Positions 27,429 through 37,300 of a stretch of 64,000 nt of DNA are shown here, in pieces; position 1 is the stretch's first letter, and every line of letters begins with the position of its first letter. A program made the position numbers and the translations under genes. This DNA comes from Schlesneria sphaerica (GTDB lineage Bacteria > Planctomycetota > Planctomycetia > Planctomycetales > Planctomycetaceae). The stretch lies in assembly GCF_044336245.1 (NCBI RefSeq), contig NZ_CP172346.1:1426001-1490000 (forward strand). Direction: 5' to 3'. A model generated the notes under the pieces. The model was not told where the DNA came from. It saw only the letters and a list, made by a program, of their open reading frames with translations, and ran no database searches.

Positions 27429-27492
27429 GCGAATGGATGAGCTGACGTCGGCTCAGTCCAGGTGCCCGCTCGCCTGTGCCGAGTCCATTCGC
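27429..27492. other. Potential three-way-junction RNA/DNA structure between convergent genes
   Basis: An exact 9-bp outer stem (GCGAATGGA 27429-27437 with TCCATTCGC 27484-27492) encloses two smaller hairpins: TGAGC/GCTCA (27438-27442, 27451-27455) and AGGTG/CGCCT (27460-27464, 27471-27475, one G-U). It lies 57 bp after the RraB-fusion stop. Could be a terminator-like or processing element. Confidence 0.35.
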
Positions 27493-27566
27493 CCCCCCCG
27501 CGCTGACTGCTGAAGCTCAACCGGTAAATCACTGTTGATTGCTGGCAGCAACTACGTCTCAATCAG

Positions 27567-28856
27567 TCACAGCCGTTGGAGTATTCGATTTAATACCTCC
27601 CCGTCGCTGGGAGACCGGGATGAAAGGAGCGGCCGCAGGGGGATCGGAACTTCATCCATTCGATAGGCAATTCCGTGCCGGTGGACTCCGTAGACGTCCG
27701 TAGTGATGCGGAGCGTCGGTTCAAACGGTGCCCCCGAGAATGGATGATCCAGCACGATCGTCGGAATCGACTTAAGGTGATCAATGGCAGCGAGAGGAAA
27801 AGTCTCCAGGCTTGCGGATCCGACCAGAACTGCCACGTCCGCTTCGCGACGCTCCAGTAGATCGGCCGCTGAGAACTCGACGGGGTTATAGCGGGGATAG
27901 CCCCGAGACAGGCTGACGCTAAAGGGGTAGCCCGTCTGCCAGCAGAGCACACTGTCGGCCCCGGACACGTCACCCGCCACTCGCATCCTGCGGGCATAAA
28001 AACGCGTGAACTCGTTGAGGTCCGTGACCAGTTGCAGCAGTGCTTCGACGTTGTGATGGCCCATCGACTGGCGGACAAGTTCATATCCAAAAAACACGAT
28101 CCCGCAGCGGCACGACTTCATGCGATCCGCAAGGTCTTTCAGCTGATTCAGTGGAAGTCCCGTCTTCGCTCCTGGCGCTGGCTCGATTCCCTTCAGTAAG
28201 CCTCGCAACGTCCACAGGGCTTCGAAGTCCTGTCCCGGTTCCATATCGAGAATCAGATCTGCTGCGGCAGACGTTTGTGTGCGCTCCGAACCGATCACGA
28301 TGAGGGTTCGATCCGCGCGACCATTGGGCGTGAGCATCCCCGGCCGCATCGAATAGCGTTCCAGATGTCGAGGCTGCCATTGAAGGGGATCTGATCCCCA
28401 GTAGATCACCAGGTCGGCCCGGTTTCGAATTTCTCCCAACGAACAGGTCGATTCGCCTGTCTGCTGCAGCGCAAGAATCGAGGGGGCATGTCCTTCTGAG
28501 GCGGTTGTGTCAATCGTGGCTCCAATTCGATCTGCCAGAGCCAAGGCGGCACGTTGTCCATCCGTACTGCTTCGGGACAATCCGTAGATTAGGGGAGCAC
28601 GAGAATTTCGGAGGTAACCTGCCGCCGCCTCAATCGCCTCATCAAGTGAGATATCCACCCCCGATCGCGTTGCAGCGACGGGAGTTGTCGAATTCTGTTG
28701 ATGGAACCAGTCACCAATGCGCGAGCAGAACGGTTGGTAATCGACGATCCGTCCATTTCGGACAGTAACGCGTAGATCATCACAGACACACGCACATACG
28801 GTGCAGGCGACGTCTTCCAGGATTTCGTCCAAAACTCGTGCCTTTTCGTGTTGCAT
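27567..28856 (-). CDS. fhcB: Formylmethanofuran dehydrogenase subunit B-like protein (FhcB type)
   Basis: 429 residues. FwdB/FmdB is the molybdopterin-type subunit of archaeal formylmethanofuran dehydrogenase. The bacterial relative FhcB is part of the formyltransferase/hydrolase complex that completes tetrahydromethanopterin-linked formaldehyde oxidation; many planctomycetes carry it. The N-terminus has the FwdB-like Cys cluster (ACTVCACVCDDL, then FCSRIGDWF). SRSSTDGQRAALALADRIGATIDTTASEGHAPS is the equivalent of the archaeal active-site stretch ending CHGPS, but a Gly stands where the metal-ligating Cys/Sec would be. Then YWGSDPLQWQPRH and a C-terminal half typical of the family. fhcA, fhcC and fhcD are not adjacent, so the complex would be assembled from dispersed genes. 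Confidence 0.85.
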   Translation of the reverse strand: MQHEKARVLDEILEDVACTVCACVCDDLRVTVRNGRIVDYQPFCSRIGDWFHQQNSTTPVAATRSGVDISLDEAIEAAAGYLRNSRAPLIYGLSRSSTDGQRAALALADRIGATIDTTASEGHAPSILALQQTGESTCSLGEIRNRADLVIYWGSDPLQWQPRHLERYSMRPGMLTPNGRADRTLIVIGSERTQTSAAADLILDMEPGQDFEALWTLRGLLKGIEPAPGAKTGLPLNQLKDLADRMKSCRCGIVFFGYELVRQSMGHHNVEALLQLVTDLNEFTRFYARRMRVAGDVSGADSVLCWQTGYPFSVSLSRGYPRYNPVEFSAADLLERREADVAVLVGSASLETFPLAAIDHLKSIPTIVLDHPFSGAPFEPTLRITTDVYGVHRHGIAYRMDEVPIPLRPLLSSRSPSDGEVLNRILQRL

Positions 28857-29041
28857 CAGTCAGGAAAATATTTGAATTCGTTCAGCTTACTGTAAAGGGG
28901 CTTCCGACGTCACCAGAATTGAGGAAATGAGGTTACGGCATTTCGTGGGCGGGTTGCGACGACAAGCCTAAAATCTGGTACCGTTTAGACATGTCTGCCA
29001 TTTCTCAGCCAAATCTGCGTGAACTCTCGAAGGAATTTAAC

Positions 29042-29953
29042 ATGAAGGTGTTGGTATCCGGAGCGACGGGACTGGTCGGATCAGAATTGGTACCTTCTCT
29101 GACAAGCCAGGGACACGAAGTTCTGCGACTGACCCGACGTCAGGCCGAGGAAGCGCATGACATCCGCTGGGACCCCTCCCGAAAAGAACTGCCGAAAGGG
29201 AGACTGGAAGGGACGGATGTCGTCATTCATCTGGCAGGAGAAAATCTGTCTCAGAAGCGTTGGTCACCACAGTTCAAACAGACGCTCCGCTCCAGTCGCA
29301 TCGATGCAACCCGATTCTTGTGTGAGACACTGGCACAACTGAAGTCCCCGCCAAAAACGCTGATTGCAGCCTCGGCAGTGGGATATTACGGTGATCGCGG
29401 CCGTGATCTGCTGAACGAAACATCCCCACCGGGGACCGGGTTTCTGGCAGATCTCTGCAAAGAATGGGAAGCCGCATGCGAACCAGCCCGGGCTGAAGGA
29501 ATTCGAGTCGTCAACCTGAGGTTCGGAGTGATCCTCTCTCCGAAAGGTGGAGCACTGGCCAAGATGCTGACACCGTTCAAGCTTGGCGGCGGAGGCGTGA
29601 TTGGATCCGGGAATCAGTACTGGAGCTGGATTGCCATCGAGGATGTCGTCGGAGCCATCCAGCACTGTATGACGCACGAGAAAATTTCGGGCCCGGTCAA
29701 CGTCACTGCCCCCAGTCCCGCAACGAACTACGACTTTACCAAGACTTTGGGATCGGTTCTGAATCGACCGACAATCGTCCCGATGCCCGCCTTCGTCGCT
29801 CGGACCGTTCTGGGTGAAATGGCGGATGAACTCCTTCTGTCCAGCGCTCGCGTGATGCCGAATCGATTGAGCGAAACGGGCTATCGCTTCGCCTACCCCA
29901 GCCTGGAACCTGCATTGAAGCACGCGCTTGCTCCGCAGCCTGCAAAGCACTGA
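29042..29953 (+). CDS. TIGR01777-family NAD(P)-dependent epimerase (YfcH/SULA-like)
   Basis: About 303 residues. Start at 29042 is fixed by AAGGAA six nt upstream; the frame also opens at 28991. Extended-SDR Rossmann motif VSGATGLVG at ~5-13. The family block RWDPSRKELPKGRLEGTDVVIHLAGENLSQKRWSPQFKQTLRSSRI is characteristic, followed by SAVGYYGDRG (catalytic Tyr region) and the C-terminal DUF1731-like segment (VPMPAFVARTVLGEMADELLLSSARVMPNRL). Members are associated with cell-division phenotypes in cyanobacteria and are of unknown substrate elsewhere. Single gene, ending 144 bp before a terminator-like hairpin. Confidence 0.93.
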   Translation: MKVLVSGATGLVGSELVPSLTSQGHEVLRLTRRQAEEAHDIRWDPSRKELPKGRLEGTDVVIHLAGENLSQKRWSPQFKQTLRSSRIDATRFLCETLAQLKSPPKTLIAASAVGYYGDRGRDLLNETSPPGTGFLADLCKEWEAACEPARAEGIRVVNLRFGVILSPKGGALAKMLTPFKLGGGGVIGSGNQYWSWIAIEDVVGAIQHCMTHEKISGPVNVTAPSPATNYDFTKTLGSVLNRPTIVPMPAFVARTVLGEMADELLLSSARVMPNRLSETGYRFAYPSLEPALKHALAPQPAKH

Positions 29954-30097
29954 GCGTCACGGTGTGTGAGTGCGAGAGGCTGTGAATGCACGATGTTCGA
30001 TGGACTCAAGCGTCTCCTCTGATCTTAGGCATTCCGGGGGCACCGGAGACCTGCAAGGCCAGTCAAGACCGCGCAACACCCAGAGAGTCAGTCACAC

Positions 30098-30133
30098 GGA
30101 CAAGGAGGGGAGACGATCCCACCTTGTCCTTTT
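30098..30133 (+). terminator. Terminator-like hairpin with short T-run
   Basis: GGACAAGG (30098-30105) pairs with CCTTGTCC (30122-30129); an inner GGG/CCC extends the stem past an A-A mismatch, followed by TTTT. Between the convergent epimerase and the 138-aa gene. Confidence 0.7.
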
Positions 30134-30157
30134 GTCATCAACCAGCCGTCGCGGTGA

Positions 30158-30574
30158 TCACCAGATGTCCTTGAACGCCTGTTGGTTGGCCAGGCGATGC
30201 CGCCCGGGTTCAAAACGCTCCGGCGCGATCGAGGTGATCCGCAGCCAGACCGGTTTTGTCCCGACGAGCCCTTCAATCGAGAGGTGAGGTCCCAGTTCGT
30301 CACTCGGGTCGACTCGCAATGCCTGCCAGGTAACCTTGTCGACATGCGAAAATGCCGCGAGCAGCGGTTTCACGTCGACACTGAACGGAGAGGGGCGCAG
30401 ACGACCGTCGTGCGGTCCCCCGATGACCTCGGTCAGGGACGCAAAGAGCGTAATCTCCCAGATCCCGTCCATATCGTGAAAGTGGCAGCCCAGCGGGGCA
30501 AGATCATCATGCGAACGAATGCAGGATGTGACGTCATCAGCAAACGACGATAACCAGTCCGGTGGGCAAGTCAT
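30158..30574 (-). CDS. Conserved-looking hypothetical protein (138 aa)
   Basis: Soluble, no signal peptide. I do not recognise a named domain. The sequence looks like a real globular protein: WEITLFASLTEVIGGPHDGRLRPSPFSVDVKPLLAAFSHVDKVTWQALRVD, then DELGPHLSIEG and KPVWLRITSIAPERFEPG. The alternating hydrophobic pattern suggests a mostly beta fold. I recall similar short proteins from planctomycete genomes but cannot verify this. GGAG lies ~11 nt before the ATG. Transcribed toward the epimerase gene, alone. Confidence 0.7.
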   Translation of the reverse strand: MTCPPDWLSSFADDVTSCIRSHDDLAPLGCHFHDMDGIWEITLFASLTEVIGGPHDGRLRPSPFSVDVKPLLAAFSHVDKVTWQALRVDPSDELGPHLSIEGLVGTKPVWLRITSIAPERFEPGRHRLANQQAFKDIW

Positions 30575-31412
30575 CTTGTGAAGGCTCCGTCATGCGGGGG
30601 AGTTAGCTCGGAAGTCGTGAGCCGAGTTGGCAATCGATGTGCCACTGCAATAATTCCCGCATGGGTTTGCGACGATAACGCAGCCGCCGTTCTGGCGTGC
30701 AATCGCCGCATCCATGACTTGCTCAACTCCTCAGAATGATCGGAGAAATCGGAATCCTGCCCGCAGTTGAATACCCGATAGATCCCGAACAAGTATCACT
30801 GCGTTCCTGAAATAACCGCAACAAGTGGCGTGACCGCTCTCCTCGACGGTATTCCTTGGGGGTGGAACATTTTATCAGGCGAGCCACACTTCTCTGTGGT
30901 CGAGCCGTTTCAAAGTTGAAACACGCTCGCTCGATTTGGTTTACAGATGTCAACAAATCGTTGCCCCCTTCATCCAAACAGTCGCTTCCAGACCTCGAAT
31001 TCTCGCACGTATGAAAACTTCCGATCATGAACATCTACACATTTATTCACCGCATGTCACCATGCCAACCCTCACGCGCGTCGGCACAGGAGGATGACTG
31101 AACCGCAGAACTCGATTTACGTTCGGAGAGTCTGTCCATGACAGAGAGTTGCTGTTGGCGGAATTCGTCTCAACAGACTCTCGTCGTTCTGCTATAAGCC
31201 GCGCGAAATCACCCTTTCGAACCTTGGCAGCACCTTGCCAACCGAGGACTCATTTCGCTGGAAGTCGCTATTCGAAAAAGCCTTACAGAGAACCGTCTGC
31301 CGGTCTAACGAGAGATTCCGACAGCAAGGGATGAGGCCTTTCAAACTGCCATGCTGACAAATTTTTAATCACGGATGAATTCGACGCAGACATCGAGAAG
31401 GAGGTCGCAAAT
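30575..31412. other. Intergenic region, ~840 bp, upstream of glmS
   Basis: Divergent spacer. No clear gene, no recognisable glmS ribozyme core and no good hexamer pair by eye. A 15-codon frame at 31096 is preceded by AGGAGG with no spacing and is not accepted. AT-rich stretch near 31360 (CTGACAAATTTTTAATCACG) may be promoter-proximal. Confidence 0.35.
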
Positions 31413-33275
31413 ATGTGCGGAATTGTAGGCTATGTCGGTCCCAAGCAGGCTTACGACTACCTGATCGAAGGTTTGTTTCGGCTGGAATATCGAGGTTACG
31501 ATAGTGCCGGGGTCGCTCTCCAGGACGGCAGCAAGATCTCGATCCGGAAAAAAACGGGCCGCGTCTCACAATTGGCGGACCTTTGCAAACTGTTGCCAAT
31601 CCACGGAACCTCCGGAATCGGCCATACCCGCTGGGCAACTCATGGGGAACCGAGCGACACAAACTCGCACCCCCACACCGGTGGCAACGGGGAAGTCGTT
31701 CTCGTCCACAATGGTGTGATCGAAAACTACTCGATTCTGCGTGACCGGCTTCGCGAACTGGGCTACGTATTTCGCACCGCCACGGATACGGAAGTGGCGG
31801 CCCATCTGGTTGCCCATCAGTTGGAAGAAGCCGTAAAGCTGGGCGATGACCCATTTGAAGCGGAGACGTGCGTCCGTGCGGTCGAATCCGCAGTCCGACA
31901 GATCAAAGGAACGTATGGACTGGCAGTGATGTTCCGCGATGTCCCCGGATTACTCATCGCGACCCGGTTCGGCAGCCCGCTGGTCGTTGGGATGGGCCGA
32001 GGCGAGTATTTTCTCGCCAGTGATGCGAGTCCCCTCGTTGGTCACACGAAAGAAATTGTCTATCTCAATGATCACGAAACAGCGGTCATCAAGGCTGATT
32101 CATTTGTGCTGCGACACCAGGACGGTAGTGCCCCTGCACTCTCCATTCGAGCGCTGGAGCAAACCTCTCGCGACACCGATTTAGGGGAATTCGATCACTA
32201 CATGCTGAAGGAAATCTTCGAGCAACCTCAAACGATCGAAAACGCGCTACGAGGCCGATTGGACGATGAGGAGGCCACCGCGAAATTCGGCGGGCTAAAC
32301 CTCGATCCCCAATCGCTGGGACGGATTGACCGGATCGTTCTCACGGCCTGCGGAACCAGTTGGCACGCGGGGTTGGTGGGTGAATACCTCATCGAAGAAT
32401 TCGCCCGTATTCCGGTGGAAGTGGAATACGCCAGTGAATTGCGATACCGCAATCCCCCGATGGCCGACCGCACAATGATCTTTGCGATCACGCAAAGCGG
32501 CGAAACGGCGGATACCCTCGCGGCCTTGCGTGAGTGCAAGCGAAAGGGCCATCCGACCCTGGCCATCTGTAATACAGTCGGTTCCACAATCGCCCGCGAG
32601 GCGGACGGCGGAATTTATCTCCATGCGGGCCCCGAAATCGGCGTCGCTTCAACCAAGGCGTTTACCTCACAGGTGACCGTCTTGACCCTGCTGGCCCTGC
32701 TGCTCGGTCGAATGCGACATCTGTCGCACCCCGCAGGTAAACGCATGATCAGTCAACTGCGGGAGATGCCCGACAAGATCCGACAGGCCCTGAAGTGCTT
32801 TGACGCGGTGAAGGACGTCGCTCGTAAATACTACACGGCAGAAAATTTTCTTTATCTGGGACGACTGTACAACTTCCCGGTGGCCCTGGAAGGTGCTCTC
32901 AAGCTGAAAGAAATCAGCTACATTCACTCGGAAGGCTACCCCGCCGCCGAAATGAAACATGGTCCCATCGCGTTGGTCGACGAGGACACACCGAGCGTCT
33001 TTATTGCTCCTCGCTGCGAAATCTATCCGAAAGTGATGAGCAATCTGGAAGAGGTCAAAGCCCGCAAAGGCCCGGTCATCGCCATCGCCTGCGAAGGGGA
33101 CGACAAGATTGCGGAATTGGCAGACGATGTCATCTACGTACCAGACGTTGATGAATACCTTCAGCCCCTGGTCACGTCGATCCCCCTGCAGCTCCTGGCC
33201 TACCAAATCGCCATTTACCGAGGGTGCAACGTGGATCGCCCACGAAACCTTGCGAAAAGCGTGACCGTCGAGTGA
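31413..33275 (+). CDS. glmS: Glutamine-fructose-6-phosphate aminotransferase (isomerizing)
   Basis: 620 residues. Makes glucosamine-6-phosphate, the first step toward UDP-GlcNAc. Perfect ribosome binding site AAGGAGGT 7 nt before ATG. N-terminal glutaminase (1-~220): MCGIVGYVG with the nucleophile Cys2, GYDSAGVAL, HTRWATHGEPSDTNSHPH, GNGEVVLVHNGVIENY. First SIS ~290-420: LTACGTSWHAGLVGEYL, ITQSGETADTLAAL, GVASTKAFTSQ. Second SIS ~460-600: LYNFPVALEGALKLKEISYIHSEGYPAAEMKHGPIAL. C-terminus KSVTVE is the standard catalytic end (Lys). Active glmS matters here because at least some planctomycetes are now known to make peptidoglycan and GlcNAc-containing lipids. Single gene. Confidence 0.98.
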   Translation: MCGIVGYVGPKQAYDYLIEGLFRLEYRGYDSAGVALQDGSKISIRKKTGRVSQLADLCKLLPIHGTSGIGHTRWATHGEPSDTNSHPHTGGNGEVVLVHNGVIENYSILRDRLRELGYVFRTATDTEVAAHLVAHQLEEAVKLGDDPFEAETCVRAVESAVRQIKGTYGLAVMFRDVPGLLIATRFGSPLVVGMGRGEYFLASDASPLVGHTKEIVYLNDHETAVIKADSFVLRHQDGSAPALSIRALEQTSRDTDLGEFDHYMLKEIFEQPQTIENALRGRLDDEEATAKFGGLNLDPQSLGRIDRIVLTACGTSWHAGLVGEYLIEEFARIPVEVEYASELRYRNPPMADRTMIFAITQSGETADTLAALRECKRKGHPTLAICNTVGSTIAREADGGIYLHAGPEIGVASTKAFTSQVTVLTLLALLLGRMRHLSHPAGKRMISQLREMPDKIRQALKCFDAVKDVARKYYTAENFLYLGRLYNFPVALEGALKLKEISYIHSEGYPAAEMKHGPIALVDEDTPSVFIAPRCEIYPKVMSNLEEVKARKGPVIAIACEGDDKIAELADDVIYVPDVDEYLQPLVTSIPLQLLAYQIAIYRGCNVDRPRNLAKSVTVE

Positions 33276-33797
33276 AAAGTGAGTCCGATCGCCTCCGAAC
33301 CGGGCGGAGGGAAATGCAGTTCTGGGCCCATGACACTCAGTCAGGGCTCCGAAACTGATCAAATGTCGAGCGGCGTACTACGGGATTCATAGCTACGACT
33401 TGGCAACGAAGCGTCAGGCAGTTGCCCTGAGGAAAGGTTCTTTCCTTACAAAACTCAGTTGAATATGAATTTTCATCGACTGGCCGGGACCTGGCGCCTC
33501 ACAAGAGTGATACCAAGGCTTTGAGACCTTAAAAAAAAGACGCATGGAAGTCTTCAGTTCGCCCTTCATAGAGCGCTCGAGCGCGCTTTTTCAGCGCACG
33601 GTTCAACTCTCGTGGGCAACATGGAGGGTACGGAAGCGTCACGCCGTCAAGGCCGTCGCATCACGTACGCTGCAGACTTCTACCGGTTGCCAAACCTCCG
33701 CGGTCCAAGGCGACACTCCGTCGAACGAAATCGACGTGTCGCCTGACCACCAATAGATTTAAGAGGTTGCAACGAATTCAACGCGGACAGACAGGTT
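33276..33797. other. Intergenic region, ~520 bp, between glmS and csrA
   Basis: Convergent spacer. Contains CCTCCG...CGGAGG near 33290-33311, an A-tract (33530-33538) and the 12-bp palindrome GCGCTCGAGCGC (33573-33584) followed by GCTTTTT, weakly terminator-like. The hairpin at 33783-33808 closes csrA. No gene recognised. Confidence 0.4.
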
Positions 33798-33808
33798 TCA
33801 CTGTCCGC
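33783..33808. terminator. 8-bp hairpin around the csrA stop codon
   Basis: GCGGACAG (33783-33790) and CTGTCCGC (33801-33808) are exact inverted repeats. In the csrA mRNA the UGA stop lies in the loop. No U-run follows. Confidence 0.4.
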
Positions 33809-33989
33809 ACATCTCTGGGACCATTTCCATTGGTACATTCACAGTCAGTTCTCGGCGTCGAATCGAGACATCGGCAGGTGCTTCGATCCCCAGGCGGACA
33901 CGGCCACCCTTCACCTCCAGAACGGTTACGGTAATCGTGCTGTCGCCAATATCGATCTTCTGATTCACGCCGCGAGTTAAAACCAACAT
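33798..33989 (-). CDS. csrA: Carbon storage regulator CsrA
   Basis: 63 residues, the usual length. MLVLTRGVNQKIDIGDSTITVTVLEV, then GGRVRLGIEAPADVSIRRREL contains the RNA-binding Arg in the RLGIEAP motif. CsrA dimers bind GGA-containing leader RNAs and repress or stabilise transcripts; in many bacteria it is tied to motility and to FliW. The true start is the internal Met at 33989, with AAGGAAGAG upstream, rather than the frame opening at 34046. No flagellar gene or fliW is adjacent. Its mRNA ends in a hairpin that embraces the stop codon. Confidence 0.97.
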   Translation of the reverse strand: MLVLTRGVNQKIDIGDSTITVTVLEVKGGRVRLGIEAPADVSIRRRELTVNVPMEMVPEMCGQ

Positions 33990-34113
33990 CGTTCTCTTCC
34001 TTGAACTAGAGCAGTAGGTTCCACACCGAGCCACATACACTCGCAATTATTACACCACAGACGAATTCCGGCATCCTTCGGTTCCCTAAATGCTGAGGAA
34101 CTTGAGCACAATT

Positions 34114-34142
34114 TTGACCTTTTACGCTATTTTTCGGATATT
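34114..34142 (+). promoter_or_regulatory. Candidate sigma70-type promoter for the PVC haem-protein gene
   Basis: TTGACC (34114-34119), 17-nt spacer, GATATT (34137-34142). The same -35 hexamer is used upstream of the LptF/G gene. Confidence 0.45.
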
Positions 34143-34186
34143 CCAGCCGTGTGGTGCCCCTGTCTCGGTGGCGAGTTTTGACCAAC

Positions 34187-34205
34187 TGTCCAATTATGGA
34201 CAATT
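34187..34205 (+). promoter_or_regulatory. Operator-like palindrome TGTCCA-ATTA-TGGACA
   Basis: A 16-bp inverted repeat (34187-34202) that overlaps TGGACAATT (34197-34205), a nonamer also present at the LptF/G promoter (20692-20700). It lies about 45 bp after the candidate -10 and beside a second TTGACC (34178-34183). Confidence 0.35.
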
Positions 34206-34318
34206 CATTTTGATCAGCCATTGGCTGAAACGCTACTTCACTGGTAGCTGATCGATCTGAGCGGCATAATCGCTGCCTTGCCAGAATGCAGCCAGGCTCG
34301 CTCAGAAAGCGCTCATCG

Positions 34319-37300
34319 ATGACCACGACGTTCCGTAAGTTTGGCCTCCTCTTCATTTTCACTATTTTCACGCTAGGTCAGATCACACTCGGTCGGGTTC
34401 AGGCTCAGGAAACCTATTCTCCCAAGATCGAGGAGAAGTCCGAGGAAGGGGCGCTGGCGCTCCATCGTTTTAAGATTCCGGGTGGCTTTCAGGGCGAACT
34501 GTTCGCCGCTGAGCCGCAGCTCGCAAACCCGGTGGCCTTCTGCATCGATGAGAAGGGACGGATTTTCGTCGCGGAAACGTTCCGGCAGTCGAAAGGGGTC
34601 GAAGACAACCGTGGGCACATGGATTGGGTGATCGATGACTTGGCAGCTCAAACAGTTGCCGACCGCATTCGCTTCTTCAAAAAGCATCTCAAGGAACATG
34701 TCAAAGACTACGGTCTGGAGCATGATCGCATCCGACGACTGGTCGATACGGATGGGGATGGGCGAGCTGATGACGCCACCGTATTCGCCGACGGGTTCAA
34801 TCACATCGAAGAGGGGACTGGCGCGGGGCTGCTCGCTCTGAATGGAACTGTCTACTACACGTGCATCCCCAGGTTGTGGGCACTGACGGATCCGAATGAC
34901 GATGGGGTGGCGGACGCGAAGCAACCGCTTCATGACGGCTTTGGCGTCCGCGTGGCATTCCGAGGTCACGATCTGCACGGACTGATCCTCGGTCCGGATG
35001 GTCGTCTCTACTTTAGTATTGGCGATCGTGGATACAACATCGTTCTCAAAGATGGGACGCAACTGGCGAAACCGGACCAGGGAGCCGTCTTCCGCTGTGA
35101 ATTGGATGGCTCGAACCTGGAAGTCTTCTGTACCGGCCTGCGAAACCCACAGGAACTGGCCTTCGACGATTTCGGCAACTTATTCACCGGTGATAACAAC
35201 TCTGACAGCGGCGACCGTGCCCGGTGGGTTTACCTGGTCGAAGGATCGGATACCGGCTGGCGAATGTATTATCAGTATCCCCAGGACCGCGGACCCTGGA
35301 ATCGGGAAAAGCTCTGGCATGTGCACCACCCCGGTCAGGCGGCGTACATCGTTCCTCCCGTCGCCCACTTCGCCGATGGTCCCTCGGGGCTGGCCTACTA
35401 CCCCGGCACGGGCCTGGATGAAAAGTACCGGGGGAACTTTTTCCTCGCAGACTTTCGTGGACAAGCCTCGAACAGCGGAATCCGAACTTTCTCACTGGTT
35501 CCCAAAGGGGCTTCTTTTGAACTCGTGAACCCGGAAGAGTTCGTCTGGTCGATTCTGGCGACGGACATCGACTTCGGTTACGACGGGGAAATCTACGTCT
35601 CCGACTGGGTCGACGGCTGGGATGGCCTCGGAAAAGGCCGCATCTACCGGTTCCGCGACGAGCTACATAGTAAGTCCCCCGTCGTGAGCGAGGTCAAAGC
35701 TCTGATGAGCGAAGGTTTCGAATCGCGTACTCCCGAGCAGCTCAGCCAGCTTCTGGGACATGCCGACTACCGAATTCGCCTGCGAGCCCAATTGGCCATG
35801 GCCACAAACGGCCATACCGAGCAACTGACAGAGATCGCAATCAGTCATGAAAATCTCTTCGCCCGCGTGCATGCCATCTGGGGACTGGGGCAGATCGGCC
35901 GTCAGGATCCTTCGGTTCTGAAACCGCTTCTGGCACTCGCGCAGGACCGCTCACCTGAAGTTCGTGCCCAAGTGGCCCGAGTCTGCGGAGAGGCCGCCTT
36001 TACAGAAGCAGGACCGATCCTGGCCGAAATGGTTAAGGACCTTGATCTGCGAGTCCGATCCCTCGCCGCGATCGCCGTTGGAAAACTGAAATACAAACCG
36101 GCGTTTGCCCCGCTGCTTGAAGCACTCGCCGAGAATGCCGACGCCGACCCGACACTACGACATGCCCTGGTGATGGGCCTGGTGGGAACCGCATCGGCGC
36201 AGGAACTGTTGACCGCTGCACGCATTCCCAACACCTCGATCCGACTGGGGGTCGTCGTCGCTCTCCGTCGCCTGGCCAGCCCTGGCCTGGGACTCTTTCT
36301 GACCGATGTCGAACCTCTGATCGTCACCGAGGCGGCTCGTGCAATCCATGACCTCCCCGTCCCGAACGCACTGGAGGCCTTAGCCCAGCTTCTCGACCAC
36401 CCGGGACTGCCAGACCCGGTCGCCCGACGAGCGATGAGTGCGAATTTCCACTTGGGAACGAAAGAGAATGCGGAAGTCGTCGCCACGTACGCAGGGAATC
36501 CGCTCAGTGACGAGGTGCTGCGGATCGAAGCGCTCGCGGAACTGACCGAATGGAACGCACCAGGGCCGCTGGATCGCGTGACGGGTGACTATCGCCCGTT
36601 GGACAAACGGAACGTCGACATCGCTGAAGTCATTCGGCCGTGGATGGACTCCTATTTCGCGGGCAGTCCGAATCTTCGTGAAGCGGCCGTCAAACTGGCC
36701 ACGCAGTACGCAATCGGCGACGTCGAACCGTATCTCATTGAAATCCTCAGCGATGCCAAGGAGTCCCCCACCCCCTTAAGAGCGTCGGCACTGGCCGCTC
36801 TTCACGCTTTGAAGAGTCCGCAACTTGCCTCGTGGGTGGAACAGTCCCTTGAAGATGAACAACCTGCTGTGCGCAGCGAAGCACGGCGCATTCTCGCTGC
36901 AATCGATCCCGCCCGGGCCGTTCGCTCATTCGCGGAAATTATGGCAGGAAACTCGACTTCGGAACAACAATCCGCCGTTCAAGCGCTGGCCAGCTTGAAA
37001 CGGGAAGATGCCGATGAGGTCATCGGAACGTGGCTCGATAAGATGGTCAATGGAGCAGTCCCCCCCGTCCTCCACTTGGACCTGCTCAACGCCGCAGAGA
37101 CGCGAGGCACTCCCCGAATTCTGACTCTGGTCAAGGCGTTCAATTCAAAACGTTCGCCCGCGGATCATCTCAAGGACTTTCGTGAGGCTCTGGAAGGTGG
37201 CAATGCCGATCGGGGACGTGAAATCTTCTTTGGTCGGGCAGACGTATCCTGTCGTCGTTGCCACAAGATCGACAACTCGGGCGGCGAAGTGGGACCTGAC

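Noticed and set aside
31096..31143. 15-codon leader peptide after AGGAGG
   Set aside because: The ribosome binding site directly abuts the ATG with no spacing, and the peptide has no attenuation-type run of regulatory codons.
30575..31412. glmS ribozyme in the long leader of glmS
   Set aside because: I could not find the conserved catalytic core or its pseudoknot pairing; length alone is not evidence.
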